DNA of 64,000 bases from Rhynchopus sp. YZ270_cl-10 (GCA_964035575.1 OZ037900.1:124001-188000), one strand, 5' to 3'. Shown: positions 41,237 to 51,549, counted from the stretch's first letter. Program-made: numbers and translations. The notes: a model not told the origin generated them from the sequence alone.

Positions 41237-42514
41237 CCCTTTAAGGACCAGAGGGGACATATATGTCCACGCAACCACCTAAATTGGCTTCCACTAGGAC
41301 TTTTTGAAGATTTTTTTTTAAAATGAGAAGATTTTGTGCGAAATCTTTCAAAAGACGCAAGATTCGATTTTTTTTGACGCTCTCATCCCCTCTCATCCAC
41401 ACCCGGCATTATCACATAATAGAGTATTTTGGGTCATTTTTGGGGAATAATGTACCATTCTGACGCGCTTGAGTCATCAGAGGATTCAAACTTTGGTGTG
41501 CAGGGAACCATTTTGTACGGTCTTCAGAACGAAACTAAAATAATGGAAAATACCCGCGACTGGGCAAAGTAACACGCGTAGTTGCAGTTCCTGACCCTGA
41601 ACCTGATGTGCCTCTTCTCCGTGTATTTATTGCATTTTGTCTTTTGAGGAACATTGTACAGAATGGTTATTTCCCTCCCTCCCGCCAAAGCCCGAGGGAC
41701 CCTTGAGGGAGGTCAGGGCTCCCCGAGGGCCGAAGGCCCGAGGGAAGCCCTGACCTCCCGAAAGGAGTCCCGAGGGCCAAGGGAGGGTGGGATGTAACTT
41801 TGTGCCCCGATCCGTGGCTTTTTGTGCCCGACTGTCGTTTTTCATTTTTTGCCTGTAAAAACCCTGTATAAGGGGTGCAGCATGGGGGCACATGGTGCCC
41901 CACACATGGCTCTTGCACGCCAAATTGCCCTCAAATTGCCCGGAATGCCACGCATGGGGCAATCTAGACCGTTTTTGGACCGATTTTCGCGACCAAAAAA
42001 AATTTTTTCGGAGGGTCCCTTCGAAATTTCGGCGGGAGGGTACGGAAAGCCACAGGGAGGGGTACAAAATCTATATCAACACGGTCAAGGTACAGAGACA
42101 CTGGCAGGAGGGTGTTGGTCGACAACTTCTTCTTGCTTGGGAAACAGGCGTCTGAAAACAGATTACATGTGCGTGGGACGGCGTTCACCTTTGTTCAGCA
42201 CCATGCCAAGTTGGCCAAAAGTCCCAAAAGCCCCAACTTTTGTACTGTCCAACCTCTGTACAATTACGGTATATGTAGTTGGTTGGTACCTTCTCTCCAT
42301 GCAGTGAGACATTATCTACTAGGACTTTTTGATCGATTTTTTTTTCTTTTGAAAGATTTTGAACCGATCTTTCAAATAAAGCCATTTTCGAAAACCGAAA
42401 AAACAGGTGCGCAGCCGGAATAATTTTTTTCTTCAAAATTTTCAGAAAAAAATATCAGCTCTCCTCAATTTTCCATTTTCCATTTTTCTCATTTTATTTC
42501 GATTTCTGCTACAA
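41237..42514. mobile_element. 1.3-kb insertion in the mucin 3 3' flank, possibly piggyBac-like
   Basis: Alignment with units 1, 2 and 4 shows foreign DNA replacing about six bases between TACTATATGTTTT and TCGGGTTCACTG. The left end reads TTAA then CCCTTTAAGGACC and GGGGACATATATGTCC, as in piggyBac-type termini with a TTAA target. The right end shows no matching terminus, so the element is truncated or the junction is secondary. CTAGGACTTTTTGA with a following A/T stretch and ATCTTTCAAA occurs near both ends (41296, 42317). A 14-base inverted repeat GGGAGGTCAGGGCT/AGCCCTGACCTCCC lies at 41716-41756. No transposase identified. Confidence 0.55.
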
Positions 42515-42639
42515 TCGGGTTCACTGTTCAATTCAATAAAGATGCAAATACTTGATACCGTTGTTGCTATATATCATTGTTCATATTTGTTTCCTTTCCT
42601 TACGGTGTTTGGCTATCTCTTGAGACACTTCGCAGACCA

Positions 42640-44574
42640 TCAGATAGACTTCCTCGTGAGCTCCTCCACATCTGCGTCCTGCAGCAGGTCTGCCATGTCG
42701 TTGAGCGGAATCGACGACGCACTCTTGAAGAAGGCAAAGAACGCCGCCACACCAGCCATTCCCAGCACGGCAACAACAGCGGCAACAATCCCGACAATTG
42801 CACCCGTGCTCAGTCCAGAGCTCTTCTCATTGCTGTCGCTGCTGTCCTGCCCGTGGTTCGTCGCACCACGTGCCTCAGGGACAGACGTCTGCACAGGCTC
42901 GTCTGTCGCCCCATCTGTCGTCGGAACAGGTGTTGCAGTGGTCTGTGGTGCACGTGTTCCTGATGTGGCAGTTGCGGGTATCATTGTCGGCGGTGCACGT
43001 GTTGTATCAGTCTGTGGCGAGTGTGATCTGGTCACACCAGTTCCAGGTGTCATAGTTCCAGGTGTCGGTGTTGCATGAGTTTGGGGACCACTTGTTCCAG
43101 CAGTCTGTGGGACACCTGTTCCTGTCGTGGTAGTTGCGGGAACCATTGTTGCAGGTGCCTTTGTTGGAGGTGCAGGTGTTCCAGCAGTCTGTGGTGAGCG
43201 TGTTCCTGTCGTGGATGTTCCGGGAACCATTGCTGCAGGTGCCCTTGTTAGTGGTGCAGGTGTTGCAGCAATCTGTCCAGGGACCATTGTTGCAGGTGCC
43301 CTTGTTGGAGGTGCAGGTGTTCCAGCAGTCTGTGGTGAGCGTGAGCCTGTCGTGGATGTTCCGGGAACCATTGTTGCAGGTGCGCTTGTTGGCGGTGCAG
43401 GTGTTGCAGCAATCTGTCCAGGAACCATTGTTACAGGTGCCTTTGTTGGAGGTGCAGGTGTTCCAGCAGTATGTGGTGAGCGTGTTCCTGTCGTGGATGT
43501 TCCGGGAACCATTGTTGCAGGAGCGCTTGTTGGCGGTGCAGGTGTTACAGCAATCTGTCCAGGGACCATTGTTGCAGGTGCCCTTGTTGGAGGTGCAGGA
43601 GTTCCAGCAGTCTGTGGTGAGCGTGAAGTTCCAGGAACTACTGTTGCGGGTGCCTTTGTTGGTGGTGCAGGTGTTCCAGTAGTCTGTCCAGGAACCACTG
43701 TTGCAGGTGCCTTTGTCGGTGGTGCAGGTGTTCCAGCAATCTGTCCAGGAACCATTGTTACAGGTGCCTTTGTCGGTGGTGCAGGAGTTCCAGCAGTGTG
43801 TGGTGAGCGTGAAGTTCCAGGAACTACTGTTGCGGGTGCCTTTGTTGGTGGTGCAGGTGTTCCAGCAGTCTGTGGTGAGCGTGTTCCTGTCGTGGATGTT
43901 CCGGGAACCATTGTTGCGGGTGCGCTTGTTGGCGGTGCAGGTGTTGCAGCAATCTGTGGTGAGCGTGAAGTTCCAGGAAACACTGTTGCGGGTGCCCTTG
44001 TCGGTGGTACAGGTGTTGCAGCAGTCTGTCCAGGAACCATTGTTACAGGTGCCCTTGTTGGCGGTACAGGTGTTCCAGCAGTCTGTGGTGAGCGTGAGCC
44101 TGTCGTGGATGTTCCGGGAACCATTGTTACGGGTGCCCTTGTCGGTGGTGCAGGTGTTCCAGCCATCTGTCCAGGAGCCATTGTTGCAGGTGCCCTTGTT
44201 GGAGGTGCAGGTGTTCCAGCAGTCTGTGGTGAGCGTGTTCCTGTCGTGGATGTTCCGGGAACCATTGTTGCGGGTGCGCTTGTTGGAGGTGAAGGTGTTG
44301 CAGCAGTCTGTCCAGGAACCATTGTTACAGGTGCCCTTGTTGGAGGTGCAGGAGTTCCAGCAGTCTGTGGTGAGCGTGAGCCTGTCGTGGATGTTCCGGG
44401 AACCATTGTTGCAGGTGTCCGTGTTGGTGGTGCAGGTGTTGCAGCAGTCTGCCCAGTAACCATTGTTGCGGGGGCCCTTGTTGGTGGGGCCATTGTTAGT
44501 GGTACAGGTGTGGGTGGGCTCTGTGTTCCAGACACAGTTGTGCACATCAGCACGAAGAGTGCCACGCGAAGCAT
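42640..44574 (-). CDS. Mucin-like type I membrane protein, array copy 3
   Basis: 644 residues. Repeats alternate GTSTTGSRSPQTAGTPAPP with GQIAATPAPPT and similar units. The membrane-proximal part carries TTTTGTGVPQTAGTSGPQTH and TRSHSPQTDTT, shared with copies 4 and 5 but not 1 and 2. Membrane helix GAIVGIVAAVVAVLG, tail SSIPLND rather than SSMPLND. Its stop is close to the insertion described at 41237-42514, which changes the 3' flank but not the coding region. Confidence 0.85.
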   Translation of the reverse strand: MLRVALFVLMCTTVSGTQSPPTPVPLTMAPPTRAPATMVTGQTAATPAPPTRTPATMVPGTSTTGSRSPQTAGTPAPPTRAPVTMVPGQTAATPSPPTSAPATMVPGTSTTGTRSPQTAGTPAPPTRAPATMAPGQMAGTPAPPTRAPVTMVPGTSTTGSRSPQTAGTPVPPTRAPVTMVPGQTAATPVPPTRAPATVFPGTSRSPQIAATPAPPTSAPATMVPGTSTTGTRSPQTAGTPAPPTKAPATVVPGTSRSPHTAGTPAPPTKAPVTMVPGQIAGTPAPPTKAPATVVPGQTTGTPAPPTKAPATVVPGTSRSPQTAGTPAPPTRAPATMVPGQIAVTPAPPTSAPATMVPGTSTTGTRSPHTAGTPAPPTKAPVTMVPGQIAATPAPPTSAPATMVPGTSTTGSRSPQTAGTPAPPTRAPATMVPGQIAATPAPLTRAPAAMVPGTSTTGTRSPQTAGTPAPPTKAPATMVPATTTTGTGVPQTAGTSGPQTHATPTPGTMTPGTGVTRSHSPQTDTTRAPPTMIPATATSGTRAPQTTATPVPTTDGATDEPVQTSVPEARGATNHGQDSSDSNEKSSGLSTGAIVGIVAAVVAVLGMAGVAAFFAFFKSASSIPLNDMADLLQDADVEELTRKSI

Positions 44575-44734
44575 TGTTGCTGTGTATGTGTTGTATCTGG
44601 AGGTGCATTGAATAGGTGCGTGGGAGTGTTGTGTAGTTGCCACATTATTAGGAAGCTACACATGGTTGCAAAAGAAGAACCCTATTTTATATTATAATTT
44701 TGTAAGATGCTGGATGTCATTTGGACCAAAGAAG

Positions 44735-45190
44735 CGATTATAAACTCCGCCAATGCTGAAGGTGGTTGCTTTGGTATAGCAATCATGCACAGAAGCAGCA
44801 ATGGAGCCTTGCCTCATGTCATGGAGTGCATCTTCTCACATCCCGCCACAGATCATTTATAAATGCTACGCAAAATCGATGACACGTGGCTGCTGTGCAC
44901 CGGAGCAAGCACACGGGGTGCAATACAACGTGACTGCGGCTCGGAAGCGGAAACTCCTCGCAAAACTGGTTGGGGAGTCTGTACCTGAGGCCATTACCAA
45001 TGTACACAGCACAGCCAGTTTGCATCGTTGGGGAACTTCGATCCAACTGAAGACACAATCGGTGGTATCCATGGAGGGCCAGTTTGAAGTGCAGCGGTTG
45101 GAAGAGGCTGACAGGGAGACAGATCGAAAGGATGGAGGAGTGCATCCGTGTGAAGCCAGCAATCTGAATGAAAGGCAATCGCAACAATAG
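44735..45190. repeat. Array block U, copy 3
   Basis: Upstream of mucin 3. The plus-strand frame is open here for 130 codons, but in a different frame structure from the other copies. Confidence 0.5.
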
Positions 45191-45209
45191 CTGTAAATAT
45201 TTGAATCTT

Positions 45210-45865
45210 ATTAGTAACACGAGGTGAAAATAGCAGTGCGGGTTTTAGGATATTCCGTTTTATTTTTATGGTTTTGTGTTAGAAAAGTGCGACGAAGGGA
45301 AAAAAAACAAAAAAATAAGAAACTACAACAATAACCGCTGAAGACCAACGGATGACCTTTAACAGCAACAAACAACAAAGGGCAAAGGATGGGGTTATAA
45401 TTGTTTTGGAGACGAAACCGCCCTGGCACGCTACGCTCATGTTTGGAGTCCCTGGAGGAACCCTCCAACAGGGAGCAGTGTTGTGGCAGAGGCATGCAGA
45501 GCGCAGAGAACGTTATGTTGGCCAAAGGGTTGTCGTGCACAGATCCGTGAGGTGAGGTCAGTACACAGGTCGTGACGACGCAGTCAAATAGTGCTCATGT
45601 ACACATGTTGATTCCAAAAACAGAAGACACTGAAGTCCAGTTTAACTAATGTACGCTGTGTTAGATGCACCCTCCGAGGGCGTTGTGCGCACCTTGTATC
45701 GATACACGTCTTTCAACACATTGCAGTCAGTTTGTCGAAAGAGGTATAACAAAAACAAAGTGACAAAAGGGCCTCAGAAGTGGCAGGGTGGCAAAAATTG
45801 TAGAAGGCAAAAATTAGAAAACAAATGCAAAACAAAACATCAAAATCAAAATATCTATCTTAACC
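45210..45865. repeat. Array block V with extra ACGAAACCGCCCTGGCACG segment
   Basis: Contains a segment of about 95 bases (45412-45505, GGAGTCCCTGGAGGAACCCT) absent from units 1 and 2 but present at 53570-53700. It then continues as in other V blocks, which share GGGCGTTGTGCGCACCTTGT. Confidence 0.55.
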
Positions 45866-45871
45866 TCGTTA

Positions 45872-46161
45872 CTGGGCGGGGCGAATAAGAGATTTGAGTG
45901 AGGGTTGAGATATGGGGTTTTGGCTCCCTTCCTTCTTGCAGGGGATAGGAGATATGGTTTTCCCACATCTCCTATTCACAGTATGCAAAAAAAAGGAAGA
46001 AAAAAAACCTGACAAAGTGAATTAGAGATACCATATCTGCTGTTCAACCCATTTCTCCTATTCGGTATTTTTGTTTTACTCAAAAATTAAACCCCTATTG
46101 CTGGCTTGCACGTTCGCCTATTTGAAGATACCAAATCTCTTATTCACCCCCCTCCCCCCAG
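45872..46161. mobile_element. CTGGG MITE, array copy 4
   Basis: The copy with the clearest target site: GTTA before and TAAGAATAAA after. At the same place unit 5 reads GGTTAAGAATAAA with no element (about 54048), showing a TA target and duplication. Confidence 0.75.
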
Positions 46162-46180
46162 TAAGAATAAACGAAAAAGT

Positions 46181-46208
46181 GATGCTAAGCCTCTTGTGCT
46201 TAGTCATC
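46181..46208 (-). repeat. Stem-loop, GATG/CATC variant, downstream of mucin 4
   Basis: Same as units 1-3, 362 bases from the mucin 4 stop. Confidence 0.7.
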
Positions 46209-46570
46209 AACAAAGAGAGGGGGAATATCATGACGTCCACTTTACGTGAAATATAACACGAGAACAGGTAGCGCCATCACGCAACACGGCTTCGACAAAA
46301 GCACCAAAAACATAACACTATTCTATGTTGCGGTACTTTCCTAAACTCTCCTAAACACAGTATGTCATGTCATTTTGCGGTACTTTGACGAACTTTTTGT
46401 GTAAAGTAACTGCACTTGGTTCTCGTGTTACATGTTTTAAAACCGTCGGGTTCACTGTTCAATTCAATAAAGATGCAAATACTTTATACCGTTGTTGCTA
46501 TATATCATTGTTCATATTTGTTTCCTTTCGTTTCGTTGTTTGGCTATCTCTTGAGACACTTCGCAGACCA

Positions 46571-49500
46571 TCAGATAGACTTCCTCGTGAGCTCCTCCAC
46601 ATCTGCGTCCTGCAGCAGGTCTGCCATGTCGTTGAGCGGCATCGACGACGCACTCTTGAAGAAGGCAAAGAACGCCGCCACACCAGCCATTCCCAGCACG
46701 GCAACAACAGCGGCAACAATCCCGACAATTGCACCCGTGCTCAGTCCAGAGCTCTTCTCATTGCTGTCGCTGCTGTCCTGCCCGTGGTTCGTCGCACCAC
46801 GTGCCTCAGGGACAGACGTCTGCACAGGCTCGTCTGTCGCCCCTGTCGTCGGAACAGGTGTTGCAGTGGTCTGTGGTGCACGTGTTCCTGATGTGGCAGT
46901 TGCGGGTGTCATAGTCAGCGGTGCAGGTGATGCATCAGTCTGTGGCGAGTGTGATCTGGTCACACCAGTTCCAGGTGTCCGTGTTGCATGAGATTGGGGA
47001 CCACTTGTTCCAGCTGTCTGTGGGACACCTGTTCCTGTCGTGGCAGTTGCGGGAACCATTGTTGCAGGTGGCATTGTTTGCGGAACAGGTGTTGCAGCAG
47101 TCTGTGGTGCGCGTGAGCCTGTAGTCGTAGTTCCAGGAACCATTGTTGCAGGTGCCCTTGTTGGAGGTGCAGGTGTTCCAGCAGTCTGTGGTGAGCGTGA
47201 GCCTGTCGTGGATGTTCCGGGAACCATTGTTGCAGGTGCCCTTGTTGGCGGAACAGGTGTTCCAGCAGTCTGTGGTGCGCGTGAGCCTGTAGTCGTAGTT
47301 CCGGGAACCATTGTTGGCGGAACAGGTGTTCCAGCAGTCTGTGGTGAGCGTGAGCCTGTAGTCGTAGTTCCGGGAACCATTGTTGGCGGAACAGGTGTTC
47401 CAGCAGTCTGTGGTGAGCGTGAGCCTGTAGTCGTAGTTCCGGGAACCATTGTTGGCGGAACAGGTGTTCCAGCAGTCTGTGGTGAGCGTGAGCCTGTAGT
47501 CGTAGTTCCGGGAACCATTGTTGCAGGTGCCCTTGTTGGCGGTGCAGGTGTTCCAGCAGTCTGTGGTGAGCGTGAGCCTGTAGTCGTAGTTCCGGGAACC
47601 ATTGTTGGCGGAACAGGTGTTCCAGCAGTCTGTGGTGCGCGTGAGCCTGTAGTCGTAGTTCCAGGAACCATTGTTGCAGGTGCCCTTGTTGGCGGAACAG
47701 GTGTTCCAGCAGTCTGTGGTGAGCGTGAGCCTGTAGTCGTAGTTCCGGGAACCATTGTTGGCGGAACAGGTGTTCCAGCAGTCTGTGGTGAGCGTGAGCC
47801 TGTAGTCGTAGTTCCGGGAACCATTGTTGGCGGAACAGGTGTTCCAGCAGTCTGTGGTGAGCGTGAGCCTGTAGTCGTAGTTCCGGGAACCATTGTTGGC
47901 GGAACAGGTGTTCCAGCAGTCTGTGGTGAGCGTGAGCCTGTAGTCGTAGTTCCGGGAACCATTGTTGGCGGAACAGGTGTTCCAGCAGTCTGTGGTGAGC
48001 GTGAGCCTGTAGTCGTAGTTCCGGGAACCATTGTTGCAGGTGCCCTTGTTGGCGGTGCAGGTGTTCCAGCAGTCTGTGGTGCGCGTGAGCCTGTAGTCGT
48101 AGTTCCAGGAACCATTGTTGCAGGTGCCCTTGTTGGCGGAACAGGTGTTCCAGCAGTCTGTGGTGCGCGTGAGCCTGTAGTCGTAGTTCCAGGAACCATT
48201 GTTGCAGGTGCCCTTGTTGGCGGAACAGGTGTTCCAGCAGTCTGTGGTGAGCGTGAGCCTGTAGTCGTAGTTCCGGGAACCATTGTTGGCGGAACAGGTG
48301 TTCCAGCAGTCTGTGGTGAGCGTGAGCCTGTAGTCGTAGTTCCGGGAACCATTGTTGGCGGAACAGGTGTTCCAGCAGTCTGTGGTGAGCGTGAGCCTGT
48401 AGTCGTAGTTCCGGGAACCATTGTTGGCGGAACAGGTGTTCCAGCAGTCTGTGGTGAGCGTGAGCCTGTAGTCGTAGTTCCGGGAACCATTGTTGGCGGA
48501 ACAGGTGTTCCAGCAGTCTGTGGTGCGCGTGAGCCTGTAGTCGTAGTTCCAGGAACCATTGTTGCAGGTGCCCTTGTTGGCGGAACAGGTGTTCCAGCAG
48601 TCTGTGGTGCGCGTGAGCCTGTAGTCGTAGTTCCGGGAACCATTGTTGGCGGAACAGGTGTTCCAGCAGTCTGTGGTGAGCGTGAGCCTGTAGTCGTAGT
48701 TCCGGGAACCATTGTTGGCGGAACAGGTGTTCCAGCAGTCTGTGGTGCGCGTGAGCCTGTAGTCGTAGTTCCGGGAACCATTGTTGGCGGAACAGGTGTT
48801 CCAGCAGTCTGTGGTGAGCGTGAGCCTGTAGTCGTAGTTCCGGGAACCATTGTTGCAGGTGCCCTTGTTGGCGGTGCAGGTGTTCCAGCAGTCTGTGGTG
48901 CGCGTGAGCCTGTAGTCGTAGTTCCGGGAACCATTGTTGGCGGAACAGGTGTTCCAGCAGTCTGTGGTGAGCGTGAGCCTGTAGTCGTAGTTCCAGGAAC
49001 CATTGTTGCAGGTGCCCTTGTTGGCGGAACAGGTGTTCCAGCAGTCTGTGGTGCGCGTGAGCCTGTAGTCGTAGTTCCGGGAACCATTGTTGGCGGAACA
49101 GGTGTTCCAGCAGTCTGTGGTGAGCGTGAGCCTGTAGTCGTAGTTCCGGGAACCATTGTTGGCGGAACAGGTGTTCCAGCAGTCTGTGGTGCGCGTGAGC
49201 CTGTAGTCGTAGTTCCGGGAACCATTGTTGGCGGAACAGGTGTTCCAGCAGTCTGTGGTGAGCGTGAGCCTGTAGTCGTAGTTCCGGGAACCATTGTTGG
49301 CGGAACAGGTGTTCCAGCAGTCTGTGGTGAGCGTGAGCCTGTAGTCGTAGTTCCGGGAACCATTGTTGGCGGAACAGGTGTTCCAGCAGTCTGTGGTGAG
49401 CGTGAGCCTGTAGTCGTAGTTCCGGGAACCATTGTTGCAGGTGCCCTTGTTGGCGGTGCAGGTGTTCCAGCAGTCTGTGGTGCGCGTGAGCCTGTAGTCG

Positions 49501-49627
49501 TAGTTCCAGGAACCATTGTTGCAGGTGCCCTTGTTAGTGGTGCCATTGTTGCTGGCACAGGTGTGGGTAGGCTCTGTGTTCCAGACACAGTTGTGCACAT
49601 CAGCACGAAGAGTGCCACGCGAAGCAT
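46571..49627 (-). CDS. Mucin-like type I membrane protein, array copy 4 (largest)
   Basis: 1018 residues. About 33 highly uniform units of GTTTTGSRSPQTAGTPVPPT (or RAPQTAG) followed by MVPG, some with an added RAPATMVPG, so the basic period is 23 residues (69 bases) with a 28-residue variant. The uniformity indicates recent expansion or gene conversion. The membrane-proximal region, helix and tail are as in the family. It lacks the DG before ATDEP found in other copies. Because 69 is a multiple of three and the unit lacks stops in other frames, long antisense and shifted frames (for example plus 47040-49670) are open across the repeat. I treat those as by-products. Confidence 0.85.
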   Translation of the reverse strand: MLRVALFVLMCTTVSGTQSLPTPVPATMAPLTRAPATMVPGTTTTGSRAPQTAGTPAPPTRAPATMVPGTTTTGSRSPQTAGTPVPPTMVPGTTTTGSRSPQTAGTPVPPTMVPGTTTTGSRSPQTAGTPVPPTMVPGTTTTGSRAPQTAGTPVPPTMVPGTTTTGSRSPQTAGTPVPPTMVPGTTTTGSRAPQTAGTPVPPTRAPATMVPGTTTTGSRSPQTAGTPVPPTMVPGTTTTGSRAPQTAGTPAPPTRAPATMVPGTTTTGSRSPQTAGTPVPPTMVPGTTTTGSRAPQTAGTPVPPTMVPGTTTTGSRSPQTAGTPVPPTMVPGTTTTGSRAPQTAGTPVPPTRAPATMVPGTTTTGSRAPQTAGTPVPPTMVPGTTTTGSRSPQTAGTPVPPTMVPGTTTTGSRSPQTAGTPVPPTMVPGTTTTGSRSPQTAGTPVPPTMVPGTTTTGSRSPQTAGTPVPPTRAPATMVPGTTTTGSRAPQTAGTPVPPTRAPATMVPGTTTTGSRAPQTAGTPAPPTRAPATMVPGTTTTGSRSPQTAGTPVPPTMVPGTTTTGSRSPQTAGTPVPPTMVPGTTTTGSRSPQTAGTPVPPTMVPGTTTTGSRSPQTAGTPVPPTMVPGTTTTGSRSPQTAGTPVPPTRAPATMVPGTTTTGSRAPQTAGTPVPPTMVPGTTTTGSRSPQTAGTPAPPTRAPATMVPGTTTTGSRSPQTAGTPVPPTMVPGTTTTGSRSPQTAGTPVPPTMVPGTTTTGSRSPQTAGTPVPPTMVPGTTTTGSRAPQTAGTPVPPTRAPATMVPGTSTTGSRSPQTAGTPAPPTRAPATMVPGTTTTGSRAPQTAATPVPQTMPPATMVPATATTGTGVPQTAGTSGPQSHATRTPGTGVTRSHSPQTDASPAPLTMTPATATSGTRAPQTTATPVPTTGATDEPVQTSVPEARGATNHGQDSSDSNEKSSGLSTGAIVGIVAAVVAVLGMAGVAAFFAFFKSASSMPLNDMADLLQDADVEELTRKSI

Positions 49628-49714
49628 TGTTGCTGTGTGTATGTGTTGTATCTGGAGGTGCATTGAATAGGTGCGTGGGAGTGTGGTGTAGTTGCCCTTA
49701 TTTGGGGAATACGC

Positions 49715-49990
49715 ATGGTTGCACAAAAGAAAAACGCTTCTTTATTTTTTGGTGTTGCAAGATGCAACTGGGTCGGTGCTACAGCAAAAAATACATAAGA
49801 AAATTGTTACCTTTTGCTTTCCTGCTTTTCTCCGAGAGTGGAGAGACGGGGAAAGTATTACTCTTGGCAACAAGAACTCATGTCCTCACGTGCACACACA
49901 TCTTAACAAAACAACTGAATAAAAAAAAAAACGCTCTCTGAGAACCCACGACAAAAATCTCTGGCAAAAATGCGCAAAAAAAAAAATAGT
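49715..49990. repeat. Array block W (upstream of mucin 4)
   Basis: About 245 bases matching 29165-29390 almost exactly (CTTTTGCTTTCCTGC, TCCGAGAGTGGAGAGACGGG, CACGTGCACACACATCTT). Replaces block U at the 5' side of this mucin gene. Confidence 0.55.
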
Positions 49991-50023
49991 TTATAAATGA
50001 ACCTAAGCCTCTCACAGTCACCT
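49988..50023 (-). repeat. Stem-loop downstream of Cys-rich gene 3
   Basis: AGTTTATAAATGAACCTAAG, CCTCTCACAGTCACCTG. The right inner arm GCTTA is deleted, so only the outer part pairs. About 600 bases from the gene stop, with a GCAGGCACACC repeat in between. Confidence 0.55.
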
Positions 50024-50369
50024 GCGGAAGTTCATCACAATTAAAAGGTCTTCTGAACCTTTTGTTCCCGAGTCTCGATAGATAAGGTTGTGATACAACT
50101 TAGAAATATCGGGGGGGAGCTTGAAAGGTCTTGACAAGAAGAGGGGGGGAAATAAACACACAAAAAGCTTTGTTTTGAGGCTGCGTGCTGTGTATACACA
50201 CTCTCTCCACACTTCCTGCCTCACGGCGAGAAGGGAAGCCTTGCATACCTCATGACAATGTCTGCACGTACAAATACTTTTGAAGTCAAATGCATAAAAA
50301 AAAGTGGACTATAAACGAAAGAATGGTGGAGAGGGCTGAATCGTTGAAGAAAAGCAAGATGGTGGCAGA

Positions 50370-50440
50370 ATAGTTATTGACGCAGGCAAACCTCCGACTG
50401 ACCCACTGTACAATACGAGCCATCTGGATGAAAGCACAAC
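50370..50440 (-). repeat. GCAGGCACACC repeat downstream of Cys-rich gene 3
   Basis: GACGCAGGCAAACCTCCGAC, TGACCCACTG, CATCTGGATGAAAGCAC. Followed by a segment (CACTGAAGGGACGG) also present at 51950. Confidence 0.6.
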
Positions 50441-50625
50441 AGCCCCTCACTGAAGGGACGGCCATTATTCCTCTTTTTCAAAAAATCTGTTGCGTTCACA
50501 ATTCTCAACGGAGCCTGGGGGTAAAAAAAGACAACGGAGCTTAGTGGAGATGGATCTCGCAGACTCAAAGGAAAAATGTGGTACAAAGAAATGTCTTCAC
50601 TTTGTTGGAGTGATGGTATTTCAAT

Positions 50626-51021
50626 TTAACAGGCGTTGCCGTGGATGATGACGCAGTCTGTGGCCACACCGTCCATGCACTTGCACTGCAGGCACTGCTG
50701 TGTGAACGTGCTGCCGTGCGGGTATGTCGTTCCCGTTCCCTCCACGGTACAGCCCTTGCTTGTTGGTCTGGGTGTCGGCGGTGGTGTGTATGGCGTGAAT
50801 CCGTCACCCTCGCAATTAGCACGCAGCAAGCGGCTCACAAAGCAACGCGTATAGCAGACAGTGAGCCTATCGCACGGGTTCTCCAGCACACAGTGCGCGT
50901 GCCCCACCTCGTCGTCCACAAGGCAGAAGTGCGGCGAAATGCAGCGTGTCCTCCAACATGGGTTCGCCTCCACAGCAGCCGCAAGCACTGCAAGGAGAAG
51001 CACAGCACGCATCATGTTCAT
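50626..51021 (-). CDS. Secreted Cys-rich protein with VWC-like C-terminus, copy 3
   Basis: 131 residues. Signal peptide as copy 1, then CWRTRCISPHFC, CVLENPC, CYTRCFVSRLL, a PYTPPPTPRPT linker and GCTVEGTGTTYPHG..CLQCKC..DC. It has two extra residues (TG) in the last module relative to copies 1 and 4. Its 5' flank matches that of copies 1 and 4 only as far as about 51168, then joins a different block. Confidence 0.8.
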   Translation of the reverse strand: MNMMRAVLLLAVLAAAVEANPCWRTRCISPHFCLVDDEVGHAHCVLENPCDRLTVCYTRCFVSRLLRANCEGDGFTPYTPPPTPRPTSKGCTVEGTGTTYPHGSTFTQQCLQCKCMDGVATDCVIIHGNAC

Positions 51022-51519
51022 ATTAGTATGTAAGGTTCTGTTGAGAAATATTGAGAAGAGTGTGTGTGTGTGTGGAGGGTGTGCAGACCGAGAAGTGAAA
51101 AGAGAGTGGGGGAAAGGGGCAAGGATTTCGACTGTAAGTACACAGCACTTTGGGGCAATAGAGGAAGAGAAAGTATTACTCTTGGCAACAATAACTCATG
51201 TCCTCACGTGCACACACATCTTAACAAAACAACTGAATACTACTCTCTGAGAACCCGCTACAAAAAAATTTATTATTCTTTTGGTCTCAAAAATGCGCAA
51301 AAAACTCGACTCTTACAGTCGCCAACTGATCTTGATTACTCGACTAGAAAAAGGGGGGAAGATTATTTTCGTTGAACGCAGCCAAAAACAGTGTATGAGA
51401 TCTGAATTTTGGCGCAAGTGATTTTTAAAGGGGAGGAGAAAATAGTCGGTATCAGGCGATTAAACGTTGGCTTTATTACTCGAGTTTCTAATAAAACTAC
51501 GTGTAAGGAAAAAAAAAAG

Positions 51520-51549
51520 AACCAAAGCGTCTCATGCTTAGTCACCTTC
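51520..51549 (-). repeat. Stem-loop downstream of Cys-rich gene 4
   Basis: ACCAAAGCGTCTCATGCTTA then GTCACCTT. AGC and GCTTAG are kept and the apex is GTCTCAT. About 610 bases from the stop. Confidence 0.55.

Noticed and set aside
41822-42307. 161-codon plus-strand frame in the mucin 3 insertion as a piggyBac transposase
   Set aside because: No catalytic-domain text or Cys-rich C-terminus recognisable. The frame changes across the region.
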